Part shown: positions 53,322 to 62,909 of the stretch, piece by piece | How the letters are laid out: each line of letters begins with the position of its first letter | Numbering within the stretch: the first letter of the stretch is position 1 | Source of the DNA: an uncultured Candidatus Saccharibacteria bacterium | GTDB taxonomy: Bacteria; Patescibacteriota; Saccharimonadia; Saccharimonadales; Saccharimonadaceae | Reading direction: 5' to 3' | Length of the DNA stretch: 64,000 nt | NCBI GenBank assembly: GCA_938041435.1 | Contig: CALISR010000014.1 | Coordinates: 62,001-126,000 of the forward strand | Notes under the pieces: generated by a model | Database searches by the model: none | The model's input: the letters and a program-made list of their open reading frames with translations, nothing else | Told to the model about the DNA's origin: nothing | Position numbers and translations under genes: made by a program

Positions 53322-56300
53322 ATGCCTACACCTACCACGGCAACAGCTGCTCCGTCGCGTGTGTTTTTTACCAGCAATGACACCGCGCTGGCAGTACCCG
53401 ATTTGCTGGCTCACCAAGAAGAATCCTGGAAGGACTTCGTTGAGACGGGCTTGAGCGAGATTTTTGCAGAGCTCAACCCAATCGAAGACTACACTGGCCA
53501 GAAGCTCGAGCTGCGCTTTAAGGATTATGCCTTTGGCGAGCCCAAGCATACAGAGCAGTTTGCGAAAGAAAACAACCTGACTTTTGACGCACCACTGCAA
53601 GCTACCGTTGAGCTTATCAATAAGACAACCGGCGAAGTCAAGGAACAGAGCATCTACATGGGCGATTACCCTTGGATGACCGAACGCGCAACGTTTATCA
53701 TTAATGGAACAGAGCGTGTGGTGGTAAGCCAGCTGATTCGGAGTGCTGGTGTGCTGTTTAGTGCTGACCGCGTGGCAGGGCGCAACCTCTATGGTGCCAA
53801 GATGATCCCGGGCCGTGGGGCATGGCTCGAGTTTGAGACGAGTCCATCAGGCGCAATCTATGTGAAGATCGATCGCCGCCGCAAGATTGCCGCCACCACC
53901 TTGTTGCGTGCTCTTGGTATGAGCAAGGTGTCGGCCATTCGCGAGGCCTTTGCTGATATCGACACCGGTGAGATGAAATACATCGAAGCCACGCTCGAGA
54001 AGGATCCAGCGCATGGCATCAACGAAGCGTTGATTGAGGTCTATCGCCGCCTGCGCCCAGGTGACCTCGCTACGGTAGAGAACGCTCGTCAGATGATTGA
54101 GCGCATGTTCTTCGACTTTAAGCGTTTCGACTACAGCCGCGTTGGCCGCTACAAGATCAACCAGCGCTTAGGTGTTGATGTGCCCAATACAGCCGAATAT
54201 CGCACATTGCAGATGAGTGATTTGATTGGTGTCTTGCGCGAAATTATTCGCCTTAACAACACACAAGAGCCAGCTGATGATATCGACTCGCTGAGCAATC
54301 GCCGTGTGAAACTGGTTGGCGAGTTGGTGGCGCGCCAGTTCCGCGTTGGTATGCTCCGGATGCAGCGCAATGCAATGGATCGTATGAGCATGAGTGACCT
54401 CGAGACAGTTACGCCAAGCCAGCTGATTAATGCTCGCCCGGTAGTGGCAGCAGTGCGCGAGTTCTTCGCCAGTAGCCAGTTGAGCCAGCTGCTTGATGAG
54501 GTGAATCCACTGTCGGAGCTGAGCCACAAGCGTCGCCTGAGCTCGATGGGGCCTGGTGGCCTCAGCCGCGAGCGAGCCGGCTTTGAAGTGCGCGATGCTC
54601 ACCCCACCCACTATGGCCGGATTTGCTCGGTGGAGACACCAGAGGGCGCTAACATTGGTCTGGTGCTTAACCTCGCCACCTACGCACGTATCAACGAATA
54701 CGGCTTTATTGAGACACCATACCTCAAGGTAGTTGATGGCCGCGTGACTGATGAAATCGTCTACCTCGATGCCTCGCAAGAAGTAACTGAGGTGATTGCC
54801 GATGCTGGTGCTCGCCTTAATGAGGATGGTACCTTCGTACGCGATCGTGTTAGCGCGCGCAAGTTCCTCCAGCCAGGGCAGGTAGATACCAGCGAAGTCA
54901 CTTTCATGGACGCTGCACACAAGCAGATCCTTGGGTCGACCGCGAGTCTCGTGCCATTTATCGAGAAGAACCGTATTGACCGCAGCTTGACTGGCTCCAA
55001 CATGCAGCGCCAGGCAGTGCCACTTTTGCAGCCAGAGTCGCCAACGGTTGGCACTGGCATTGAGCACGAGGTGGCGCGCAACTCGAGTCAGCTTGTGACG
55101 GCCGAGGCTGATGGCGAAGTGATTCGGGCTGATGGCGAAGCAGTCGAGGTGCGCTATGCTGATGGCGTCAAGCGCTACGACCTGATCCACTTTGCCAAGA
55201 GCAATGACGATCGTTGTATCAACCAAAAAGTCCGGGTTAGCCGCGGCCAAACTGTTGCGAAGGGTGACACTCTCATCGAGGGCGCATCCATTGCTGATGG
55301 TGAGCTTGCCCTTGGTAAGGACTTGCTGGTCGCCTTTATGCCATGGGGCGGCTACAACATGGACGACGCAGTGATTTTGAGCCGTCGCTTGGTAGAAGAT
55401 GATACCCTTACCAGCATCAACATCAAGGACTACACTGTTGAAGTACGCGAGACAAAGCTTGGTCCAGAGATCGTGACACGCGATATTCCAAATGTGAGCG
55501 AGGATAGCCTTCGTCACCTGGATGAGAGCGGTATTGTGCAGATTGGCTCTGAGGTCAAGGCGGGCGATGTCTTGGTTGGAAAGATTACGCCAAAGGGTGA
55601 GCAAGAGCTCAGTAGTGAGGAGCGCTTGCTGCGTGCAATCTTTGGTGAAAAGGCCAAGGATGTGCGCGACACCAGCCAACGCATGAACAATGCCGGTGGC
55701 GGTAAAGTTGTTGGCGTCAAGGTATTTAGCCGCGAGAATGGCCATGAACTTAAGACGGGTGTATTGATGCAAATTCAGATTTTTGTTGCTCAGTTGCGCA
55801 AGATTGGTGTTGGTGACAAGATGGCTGGCCGCCACGGTAACAAGGGTGTGTGTGCCCGCGTTATGGCGGTAGAGGATATGCCATACCTAGCTGATGGTAC
55901 TCCTGTTGATGTCATCCTTAACCCGCTTGGTGTGCCAAGCCGTATGAACCTTGGCCAGCTCTTTGAGACGCACCTCGGCATGGCTGCACGAGCACTCGGC
56001 TACAAGGTTGCCACGCCACCGTTTAACGGTGTGCCAGCCGATACCATCAAGGATGAGCTTGAAAAGGCTGGCATTGCGCGCGACGGCAAGAGCCAACTCT
56101 ACGATGGCCTGAGCGGTGAGCCATTCGAGGAGCGTACGACAGTCGGCGTGATGCATATGATCAAACTCCACCACATGGTGAGCGACAAGATCCACGCCCG
56201 CAGCACTGGCCCGTACACTATGGTGACTCAGCAGCCACTCGGTGGTAAGGCTCAAAATGGTGGTCAGCGCCTCGGAGAGATGGAGGTCTGGGCACTCGAA

Positions 56301-56684
56301 GCTTACGGTGCTGCGACCACTCTACAGGAGATGTTGACAATTAAATCAGACGACGTGTATGGCCGAGCCAAAGCCTACGAGGCAATCATCAAGGACGAGC
56401 CAATTGCCGGGCCAAAGCTACCTGAGAGCTTTAACGTGCTTGTTAAGGAGCTGCAAGGTTTGGGTCTGCGTGTTGACCTGCTGGATGAGTCTGACGAGTC
56501 GGTTGATGCCGAGCATGTCATTGCTGCTGCAGGCCCTGCTGACAAAACCGTCCCATCTGACGAGAGCGATGACGAAGCAACCTATCTTGATGAATCCGAC
56601 GGCATTGGCACAATTGCCGATGACAGCGGTATGTCCGTCCAAGATATTGACACAGTAGAAAACCTAAGCGAGGAGGAAGCCTAA
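53322..56684 (+). CDS. rpoB: DNA-directed RNA polymerase subunit beta
   Basis: The 1120-residue beta subunit shows the lobe, fork and flap regions. The rifampicin pocket near residues 385-415 reads SQLSQLLDEVNPLSELSHKR with D, H, R and S contacts kept, followed by GPGGLSRERAGFEVRDAHPT and ETPEGANIGL. GDKMAGRHGNKGV marks the catalytic-centre contact. An acidic low-complexity tail (about residues 1065-1120) closes it. AGAGGAG lies 6 nt before the ATG at 53322; the frame is open upstream to a TTG at 53271. rpoC follows by one base. Confidence 0.97.
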   Translation: MPTPTTATAAPSRVFFTSNDTALAVPDLLAHQEESWKDFVETGLSEIFAELNPIEDYTGQKLELRFKDYAFGEPKHTEQFAKENNLTFDAPLQATVELINKTTGEVKEQSIYMGDYPWMTERATFIINGTERVVVSQLIRSAGVLFSADRVAGRNLYGAKMIPGRGAWLEFETSPSGAIYVKIDRRRKIAATTLLRALGMSKVSAIREAFADIDTGEMKYIEATLEKDPAHGINEALIEVYRRLRPGDLATVENARQMIERMFFDFKRFDYSRVGRYKINQRLGVDVPNTAEYRTLQMSDLIGVLREIIRLNNTQEPADDIDSLSNRRVKLVGELVARQFRVGMLRMQRNAMDRMSMSDLETVTPSQLINARPVVAAVREFFASSQLSQLLDEVNPLSELSHKRRLSSMGPGGLSRERAGFEVRDAHPTHYGRICSVETPEGANIGLVLNLATYARINEYGFIETPYLKVVDGRVTDEIVYLDASQEVTEVIADAGARLNEDGTFVRDRVSARKFLQPGQVDTSEVTFMDAAHKQILGSTASLVPFIEKNRIDRSLTGSNMQRQAVPLLQPESPTVGTGIEHEVARNSSQLVTAEADGEVIRADGEAVEVRYADGVKRYDLIHFAKSNDDRCINQKVRVSRGQTVAKGDTLIEGASIADGELALGKDLLVAFMPWGGYNMDDAVILSRRLVEDDTLTSINIKDYTVEVRETKLGPEIVTRDIPNVSEDSLRHLDESGIVQIGSEVKAGDVLVGKITPKGEQELSSEERLLRAIFGEKAKDVRDTSQRMNNAGGGKVVGVKVFSRENGHELKTGVLMQIQIFVAQLRKIGVGDKMAGRHGNKGVCARVMAVEDMPYLADGTPVDVILNPLGVPSRMNLGQLFETHLGMAARALGYKVATPPFNGVPADTIKDELEKAGIARDGKSQLYDGLSGEPFEERTTVGVMHMIKLHHMVSDKIHARSTGPYTMVTQQPLGGKAQNGGQRLGEMEVWALEAYGAATTLQEMLTIKSDDVYGRAKAYEAIIKDEPIAGPKLPESFNVLVKELQGLGLRVDLLDESDESVDAEHVIAAAGPADKTVPSDESDDEATYLDESDGIGTIADDSGMSVQDIDTVENLSEEEA

Positions 56685-56685
56685 G

Positions 56686-59600
56686 ATGTCCCACGTGGTA
56701 ACAGATCACGATATCGCCAATTTTGATGCGGTACGCTTGGCCGTCGCCAGCCCCGAGGATATCCTCAAGTGGAGCTACGGCGAAGTCACCAAGCCGGAGA
56801 CGATCAACTATCGAACCCAGAAGCCTGAGCGCGATGGCCTGTTTTGTGAGCGAATTTTTGGCCCAGTCAAAGATATCAACCCACACGACAGCAAGCTCAA
56901 GGGTGTGCGCAGCCGCGAAGCTGCAGTAGATAAAAATGGTGAACTTGTCACCAAGTCGATCGTGCGTCGCGAGCGGATGGGGCACATTAGCCTAGCGACC
57001 CCTGTTGCGCACATTTGGTTTATGCGTGGCACACCTAGTGCAATGAGTCTCTTGCTGGGCATTACGGTGCGCAACCTCGAGAAGATCGCGTACTTTGCTA
57101 CCTATGTCATCCTCGACGTTGACGCCGAAACACGCGACGCTTATTTGGCTGACCTTGAGGCTGAGACTGAGGCGGCACGGGCTGCTATCAAGATTCGCTT
57201 CCAGCGTGAAGCTGAGGCTGATGGGGCAGACGTGAAGGCTCTTGCTGAGCAGCAAACACGCGAGTACGAAGAGCTTGAGGCAACCTACAGCCAAAAGAAA
57301 GCTCAGCTTGAGAGCCTACAAAAGCGGGCTCTTCTGAGTGATACTGACTATCGTAACCTCCCCGAAGAGTATGAGGAACTCGTGAAGGTTGGTATGGGTG
57401 GTGATGCACTCAAGGCGCTCCTTGATGATATCGACCTCGACGCGCTTATCGCTGATTTGCAAGAAGAAGCCGAAGGTGCACGCGGTCAGCGCGAGAAGAA
57501 GCTACTGAAGCGCCTTAAGGTGCTGGAGGGTATGCAAGCGGCAGGCATTAAGCCATCAAGCCTGTGTATGACGGTCTTGCCAGTTATTCCACCAGACCTG
57601 CGGCCAATGGTAGCCCTGAGTGGTGGACGCTTTGCGACGAGTGACCTCAACGACCTCTACCGCCGTGTCATCAACCGTAATAACCGTCTCAAGAAGCTCA
57701 TCGAGCTCAACGCACCAGAGGTAATTCAGCGCAACGAGAAGCGTATGCTGCAAGAAGCGGTCGATAGCCTGATTGACAACTCGGCTGCTCGTGGTGGCCG
57801 TGCTGTCAACGCGACTGGTGGACGCCGCCGCCTTAAGAGTATTAGTGATATGCTTAAGGGTAAGCAAGGGCGCTTCCGTCAGAACTTGCTGGGTAAGCGC
57901 GTCGACTACTCGGGCCGTTCGGTCATCGTGGTGGGCCCGAAGCTCAAGATTCACCAGTGTGGTCTGCCAAAGCAGATGGCAATCGAGCTCTTCAAACCAT
58001 TTGTCATCAGCTGGCTTATCAAAGGTGATTACGCCCACAACATCCGTAGTGCAACGCGCTTAATTGAGGCAGGTGAAGCGGTTGTGTGGGATGCATTGGA
58101 TGAGGTAATCAAGGGCAAGTACGTTCTACTTAACCGCGCGCCATCACTGCACCGTTTGAGTATCCAAGCCTTCCAGCCAAAGCTGGTTGAGGGTAAGGCG
58201 ATCCAGCTTCACCCACTCGTCGCTAACGGCTTTAATGCCGACTACGATGGCGACCAGATGGCTGTTCACTTGCCGCTCAGTGCCGAAGCACAGGCTGAAG
58301 CACGCGAGCTGATGAGTGCCGTCAATAACCTGCTTAAGCCTGCCGACGGGAGTCCTGTCCTCAGTATCGACCAGGACGTGGTGCTCGGTAACTACTACCT
58401 CACATATGAGAAGCCTTCGGCTCAGACTGATACTGTCGCTGTCTTTGCCGACAGCCGGGCTGCTGAGCTAGCCTACGACATGGGCAAGCTCCACCTGCAG
58501 AGCCCGATTCGCATCCGAGCCAAGGGTGAAATCCGGACAACTACCCTAGGGCGTGTCTTCTTCAACGAAATCCTGCCAGAGGACTTCCCTTACAACAACA
58601 ATGTCCAGACCAAGAAAGAGCTCAAGCGGGTGCTTGGTCAGATCTTCGAGCGCTATGGCGCTGCTGAGACTGCTATCACTGCTGACCGCATGAAGGGCTT
58701 GGCCTTCCGCTTTGCCACCACTGCTGCGGTGTCGACTGGTATGGAAGACTATCTCAGCTTCGACGAAATTGCTGACTTCGTGGCTGAGGGTGACGCACGT
58801 TCTGCTGCGATCTCGGAGCAGCTCGACCAAGGGCTCATTACCGAGGATGAGCGCTACACATTGACCGTCAATAACTGGCGCACTGTCGACCGCAAGGTAG
58901 AGGACTTTTTGCGTAGCCAATTGGCCCACATGGACACCTCTGTCGCAACGATGGTGAACTCTGGTGCTCGTGGTAGTGTCAATAACATTAAGCTAGCCAG
59001 TGCGATGATCGGTATCCAGGTGGATGCCGCTAACCGCGAGATTGAGCTGCCAGTCCGCAGCAACTTCAAGCGGGGGCTATCGAGCCTAGAGGCCTTCGTG
59101 GCGACGCGTGGTGCTCGCAAGGGGCTTATCGATACTGCCCTTAAGACGGCCGACTCTGGCTATCTCACGCGTCGTTTGGTCGATGTCTCGCAGGATGTCT
59201 TTACCGTTGAGGACGAAGAGGGTGACGACGATGGCTTCACTATCTACCGCAATGAGTCTGAGGAGACAATGATCGAGTTTGGCAACCGCTTGTTTGGCCG
59301 CTACACCGCCGAGGCAGTGCCAGGCCACCTCGACCGCGATCAGCTCATTACACGTGAGATTGCCAACGCTATCGAGGCAGATCAGTCGATCGACCAAGTA
59401 CGTATCCAGTCTGTCCTCTCTACTAAGAACTTACACGGTATTCCACGCAAGAGTTACGGGATCGATATGGCAACTGGCCAACTCGTCGATGGTTCGCAGC
59501 CAGTTGGTGTCATTGCTGCTCAGTCGGTCGGCGAGCCAGGTACGCAGCTGACGCTTAATACCTTCCACAGCTCTGGTGTTGGTGGGTCAGACATCACCCA

Positions 59601-60558
59601 GGGTCTGCCACGTGTCGAGGAGCTCTTTGAGGCGCGCAACCCGAAGGGTCAGGCCTACGTCACAGAAGTCGCTGGTTTGGTCGATATCTGGGAGGATGGC
59701 AAGAAGTACGTTGTACAGGTCACGCCGCAAGCAGGTAAGGTAGAGCGCATGCCACTCGATGGCCGTATGGTGATGGTGCAATCGGGCAGTAAGGTCAAGG
59801 TTGGCGATGTCATTGCGTCATTCGACGATGGCACGCAGCCACTTACTGCACCGTTTGATGGAGTGGTTGAGTCTACTGGTGACTCGCTTGTCCTCACAGG
59901 CAATGCGACAGCACCAGTCCGCTACGAAATCCCTGGCACGATGTACCTCGTCGTCAAGCCAGGCGATATGGTCGAGCCAGGCGATCGCCTGACACTTGGT
60001 TCGCTCAACCTGCACGACCTCATGCGCCTTAAGGGTACAGAGGCAACTCAGCGCTACATCATCAACGAAGTGCTTCGTATCTATGCTGCGCAGGGCCAGG
60101 ATGTGGCTGGCAAGCACCTTGAGATCATCGTCCGGCAGATGTTCAGCCGGGTGCAGATTGATGATCCAGGCGACAGCACCTTCGTCATGGGCGACATCAT
60201 CTCCAAGGCATCAGTGGTTGATGCCAACAAGGAACTCGTTGCCCAGGGCAAAACACCAGCCCAGTATGTACAGTTGCTGCTTGGTATCACCAAGGTGAGT
60301 ATCTGGAGTGATAGCTGGCTGTCTGCTGCGTCGTTCCAAGACACGACTCGCGTGCTGATCAACGCTGCCACCAGTGGCCGCGCCGACCACCTGAAGGGTC
60401 TTAAGGAGAACGTCATCATCGGTAACAAAGTACCGGTTGGTACGGGTGCGCACCCCCTGCCGCTCGAGGAGAATGACTCTCCGGAGGATGAGTTTGTCGC
60501 CGAAGCCCAGGCTGAAGAAGCTGAGCTAGAAGTGACAATTGCGACTGATGAGCTGTAG
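56686..60558 (+). CDS. rpoC: DNA-directed RNA polymerase subunit beta', lacking zinc-site cysteines
   Basis: The 1290-residue beta' subunit has the catalytic NADYDGDQM (D519, D521, D523; Phe of the usual NADFDGD is Tyr). It also has the clamp RRERMGHISLATPVAHIWF, bridge/trigger-loop regions and VIAAQSVGEPGTQLTLNTFH. The N-terminal zinc ribbon, normally CxC...CxxC between KDxE and VEVT, is replaced by about 27 residues without cysteine (residues 64-90). The second zinc site (Cys...CxxxxxxCxxC before YG) is also without cysteine: VEDEEGDDDG and STKNLHGIPRKSYG. AGGAGG precedes the ATG. rpoB ends one base upstream. Confidence 0.97.
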   Translation: MSHVVTDHDIANFDAVRLAVASPEDILKWSYGEVTKPETINYRTQKPERDGLFCERIFGPVKDINPHDSKLKGVRSREAAVDKNGELVTKSIVRRERMGHISLATPVAHIWFMRGTPSAMSLLLGITVRNLEKIAYFATYVILDVDAETRDAYLADLEAETEAARAAIKIRFQREAEADGADVKALAEQQTREYEELEATYSQKKAQLESLQKRALLSDTDYRNLPEEYEELVKVGMGGDALKALLDDIDLDALIADLQEEAEGARGQREKKLLKRLKVLEGMQAAGIKPSSLCMTVLPVIPPDLRPMVALSGGRFATSDLNDLYRRVINRNNRLKKLIELNAPEVIQRNEKRMLQEAVDSLIDNSAARGGRAVNATGGRRRLKSISDMLKGKQGRFRQNLLGKRVDYSGRSVIVVGPKLKIHQCGLPKQMAIELFKPFVISWLIKGDYAHNIRSATRLIEAGEAVVWDALDEVIKGKYVLLNRAPSLHRLSIQAFQPKLVEGKAIQLHPLVANGFNADYDGDQMAVHLPLSAEAQAEARELMSAVNNLLKPADGSPVLSIDQDVVLGNYYLTYEKPSAQTDTVAVFADSRAAELAYDMGKLHLQSPIRIRAKGEIRTTTLGRVFFNEILPEDFPYNNNVQTKKELKRVLGQIFERYGAAETAITADRMKGLAFRFATTAAVSTGMEDYLSFDEIADFVAEGDARSAAISEQLDQGLITEDERYTLTVNNWRTVDRKVEDFLRSQLAHMDTSVATMVNSGARGSVNNIKLASAMIGIQVDAANREIELPVRSNFKRGLSSLEAFVATRGARKGLIDTALKTADSGYLTRRLVDVSQDVFTVEDEEGDDDGFTIYRNESEETMIEFGNRLFGRYTAEAVPGHLDRDQLITREIANAIEADQSIDQVRIQSVLSTKNLHGIPRKSYGIDMATGQLVDGSQPVGVIAAQSVGEPGTQLTLNTFHSSGVGGSDITQGLPRVEELFEARNPKGQAYVTEVAGLVDIWEDGKKYVVQVTPQAGKVERMPLDGRMVMVQSGSKVKVGDVIASFDDGTQPLTAPFDGVVESTGDSLVLTGNATAPVRYEIPGTMYLVVKPGDMVEPGDRLTLGSLNLHDLMRLKGTEATQRYIINEVLRIYAAQGQDVAGKHLEIIVRQMFSRVQIDDPGDSTFVMGDIISKASVVDANKELVAQGKTPAQYVQLLLGITKVSIWSDSWLSAASFQDTTRVLINAATSGRADHLKGLKENVIIGNKVPVGTGAHPLPLEENDSPEDEFVAEAQAEEAELEVTIATDEL

Positions 60559-60583
60559 GGAATAGCTAACCTATAGTAAAGAA

Positions 60584-60614
60584 CCCCACTTGAGAGAGTG
60601 GGGCTCTTGTTTTA
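60584..60614 (+). terminator. rho-independent terminator of rpoBC
   Basis: CCCCACT/AGTGGGG with loop TGAGAG, followed by CTCTTGTTTT, about 25 nt after the rpoC stop. Confidence 0.8.
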
Positions 60615-60646
60615 TAGACGGTCTTAATACTATCGTACAAATCTCC

Positions 60647-61591
60647 CTACCTTTGCAACATCCCAGCAGGTGTCCGCAGCTGTATGCCTAAGTGTATGCG
60701 CTTGCTGTTGTAGAAGTCAATATAACAAGCAAGGGTTTGACGCTGGCAGCCAAGTGAGATGTGTCTCCGCCAGACATGGCCAATACATTCCTCTTGCAGC
60801 GTGCGGTTAAATCGTTCAATGTGGGCGTTGTCGTTCGGTCTGCCGAGGCGACTATGGCGTAGCTGGATACCGGCTCGTTTTAGCTCTTGCGCGAAGTATC
60901 TTCCAAACTCTGGCCCGTTGTCGCACTGCACCAAAGAGATTGTTGTAAAGCCATAGCTACGCCATTTCTCCTGTGCTCTTAGGACGACTGCCGCAGCGAT
61001 CCCAGGGCGCAAACTGGTGTGTGACTCAGCGTAGGCAAGACGGCTAAAGAGGTCAATAACCGTGTCGTAATACAACCGCTTGCCAGTGTGTGGATCGACA
61101 TGGTGGATCGTGTCTATTTGGACAAGCTTGCCTGGGGCGATCGCTCTTGGTCGATGTGGATTATTTCTTCTAATCCGTGGCTTTCTAGCGTCGTCGAAGC
61201 AGTGATGGCGGCGAAGAATGCGGCGAACACGAGACAAACTGACAGTCATTCCTAGCGTATGCGTCACATAGTGCCATACCACCTCAGCACAGCGCTGCAG
61301 CTGCGTGCGCACTGCTAACACAGTACGCACTATGGTGTCCGAGATTGCGCGAGGACTTGTGTGTGGACGAGACGAATCGGTTGGTATATTCCAACGACAA
61401 GCAGCTAACCGAAAGCAAGAGATACCGCTCCTTGTCTTGACTTGCCTGTTCGGACGGTTGCCATTGTCCATCTGGACATACCGATTGAGAGCATTCCATT
61501 TCTGCTTCCAGCGCCAAATGGTGCTGCGATGGACACCACACTTTCTGGCAACGACCATGACAGGTAGCTGGTCTACAACTAACAGACGCAT
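60647..61591 (-). mobile_element. IS481-like transposase (DDE integrase core)
   Basis: The 314-residue product has an N-terminal helix-turn-helix (VVARKCGVHRSTIWRWKQKW), then the retroviral-integrase core. D is in LVQIDTIHHV, the second D in QCDNGPEFG, and E in NAHIERFNRTLQEE about 35 residues on. The tail YIDFYNSKRIHLGIQLRTP is typical of IS481/IS3 relatives. The frame stays open upstream of the ATG to a TGA at 61658-61660, and those residues (YSTNPNLPKARATAM) look like transposase sequence, so translation may begin earlier at a non-ATG codon. Clear terminal inverted repeats and target duplication were not found by eye. Confidence 0.88.
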
Positions 61592-61668
61592 AGCAGTAGC
61601 TCTCGCTTTTGGTAGGTTAGGATTGGTAGAATACTTAAGGTATACTGCGGCACCTCCTCAAAAAAGAT

Positions 61669-61685
61669 AAAGGCAAAACGCCTTT
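61669..61685. terminator. hairpin upstream of the transposase
   Basis: AAAGGC/GCCTTT with loop AAAAC has T-rich sequence after it on both strands. On the minus strand it would stop transcription entering the transposase gene from outside, a common safeguard in insertion elements. Confidence 0.5.
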
Positions 61686-61702
61686 CTCTTTTCGCTCAGA
61701 GG

Positions 61703-61763
61703 CTTACAGTATAGGCCATAGCAGGTCTCCTTTCTGTAAATTGGTAGTACATCTTACAGTATA
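61703..61763. repeat. direct repeat CTTACAGTATA, two copies 50 bp apart
   Basis: The 11-bp unit occurs at 61703-61713 and 61753-61763, beside the transposase gene. On the minus strand each copy gives TATACT-GTAAG, which looks like a -10 box. CTGTAA...TTACAG also forms an inverted repeat at about 61734-61759. Confidence 0.5.
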
Positions 61764-61850
61764 CGGGGCCTGCTTTTTATGTTGGAGGGGTGGTGAGTTG
61801 GTACGTACTATTCGACAATTATTGTAAATATGTGGTATAACAGATGTAGT

Positions 61851-62258
61851 ATGTATGAACGTTTTTCTCAACAATCAGTTCAGTCCGGTTCAGCTGACGA
61901 GAAAGTGAGCCAACAAGATAAAGAAGTAGCTGCTACAGTAGAGAGTACAGGCGAAGCCGCCCCTACTGGGCGGATGCAACGGATACGAGATCGCCTATCG
62001 AAAATAGCGACACGGATTGACGATCATTTCACGTATGGCTACGATTTGTATTATCCACGCATAAGCAAGGAGGAAGCGCTTGCGATGCCTGAAGATAAGC
62101 TGGTAGAGTCGACGAAAACAATTCTTGGCAGAGAGTTTGCTCCACGACCGAAAAGTTATGTCAATTGGCGAGTTATTGAAGGGCCAGTGGGTCTTCATGT
62201 TGTGGATCAGCGTCGTCCAAAACCTAGGACAAAACAACACTGGTGGCAGATATTGTAA
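61851..62258 (+). CDS. small soluble protein of unknown family
   Basis: The 135-residue product has a Ser/Gln/Glu-rich flexible start (residues 1-45), then a basic region (MQRIRDRLSKIATRIDDHF) and a C-terminal part rich in Tyr, Pro and Trp that ends QHWWQIL. No membrane segment is seen. The ATG at 61851 follows TATAAC by 9 nt; an in-frame ATG at 61830 lies upstream of that box. A strong terminator follows. No family is recognised. It lies between the transposase and the immunity-like genes. Confidence 0.6.
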   Translation: MYERFSQQSVQSGSADEKVSQQDKEVAATVESTGEAAPTGRMQRIRDRLSKIATRIDDHFTYGYDLYYPRISKEEALAMPEDKLVESTKTILGREFAPRPKSYVNWRVIEGPVGLHVVDQRRPKPRTKQHWWQIL

Positions 62259-62277
62259 TTAGCAATGCGAATAAAAC

Positions 62278-62306
62278 AAAAACTCGTCAGGATAAGACGA
62301 GTTTTT
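62278..62306. terminator. bidirectional rho-independent terminator
   Basis: AAAAACTCGTC/GACGAGTTTTT with a 7-nt loop sits between the convergent 61851 and 62326 genes. A- and T-tracts let it work both ways. Confidence 0.9.
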
Positions 62307-62325
62307 GCTGGTCTTTGATGTTAAT

Positions 62326-62826
62326 CTAAACTGGCTTGTGACTTTGCAAGATACGATATAGGCCAATTTTAACTGCCCATAGGGTGCCTTTGTCGTTGAA
62401 TCGAAAAACAATAAATTTGTCTGTATCTAGTCTATATCGTAAATTCTTTCGCCCCCACAGTCCTCCCTCAAACTCCGGATCTCCGAGTGTGTTAATGACT
62501 TCCTGTATCGATGCCGTGTTTGAGAGTGATGGTAGTAATTTGTAAGACAGTGGAATGTAGGGCTCCTCATAAAGACTGTCATCCTGTAGGTAAAGAGAAA
62601 GAAGGACGAGGATATCGTTACACCACTGCAGTTCGAGGCCTGCGCTATAGTACGACCAGTACGATTCGGTCGAACCAACGCCGAGGAAGCTTTCATCGAT
62701 ATCTTCGATTAATGGCTCACCTGCTAAGCCATTCGTTGCTTCATCGACCTGATCCTGTATACCGTCAATTCCTCTTCCGATTAGATCAATATATTTTGTA
62801 ATAGGGCCTTCTAGTTGTGTTTCCAT
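62326..62826 (-). CDS. immunity-like protein, family shared with the 63396 gene
   Basis: The 166-residue acidic, soluble product shares a C-terminal pattern with the 63396 protein: (I)NTLGDPEF, then LRYRLDTDKFIVFRFNDKGT and LWAVKIGLYRIL. Both have GxP near a helix, then L.Y, DK(F/Y)(I/V).F.FN..G..W....GL. Small acidic paralogues in a run next to a SUKH-4-like gene are typical of polymorphic-toxin immunity arrays, so an immunity role is inferred. The DNA is AT-richer than the core genes. Confidence 0.6.
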   Translation of the reverse strand: METQLEGPITKYIDLIGRGIDGIQDQVDEATNGLAGEPLIEDIDESFLGVGSTESYWSYYSAGLELQWCNDILVLLSLYLQDDSLYEEPYIPLSYKLLPSLSNTASIQEVINTLGDPEFEGGLWGRKNLRYRLDTDKFIVFRFNDKGTLWAVKIGLYRILQSHKPV

Positions 62827-62909
62827 ATTTCCTCTGCAAAATTGCTTAGTTGATTTACTAGTTTGATTTACTAGTTTTGATTATACAATAAATCAGTGGC
62901 TATATAGCG

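Noticed and set aside
54168..55835. 555-codon minus-strand frame inside rpoB
   Set aside because: It is antisense to a conserved gene and has no protein-like motifs; it comes from codon bias of rpoB.
60620..61790. Terminal inverted repeats of the IS481-like element
   Set aside because: Partial matches (TTAA... and CCTACC near 60625-60655 and 61605-61640) are too weak to set the ends.
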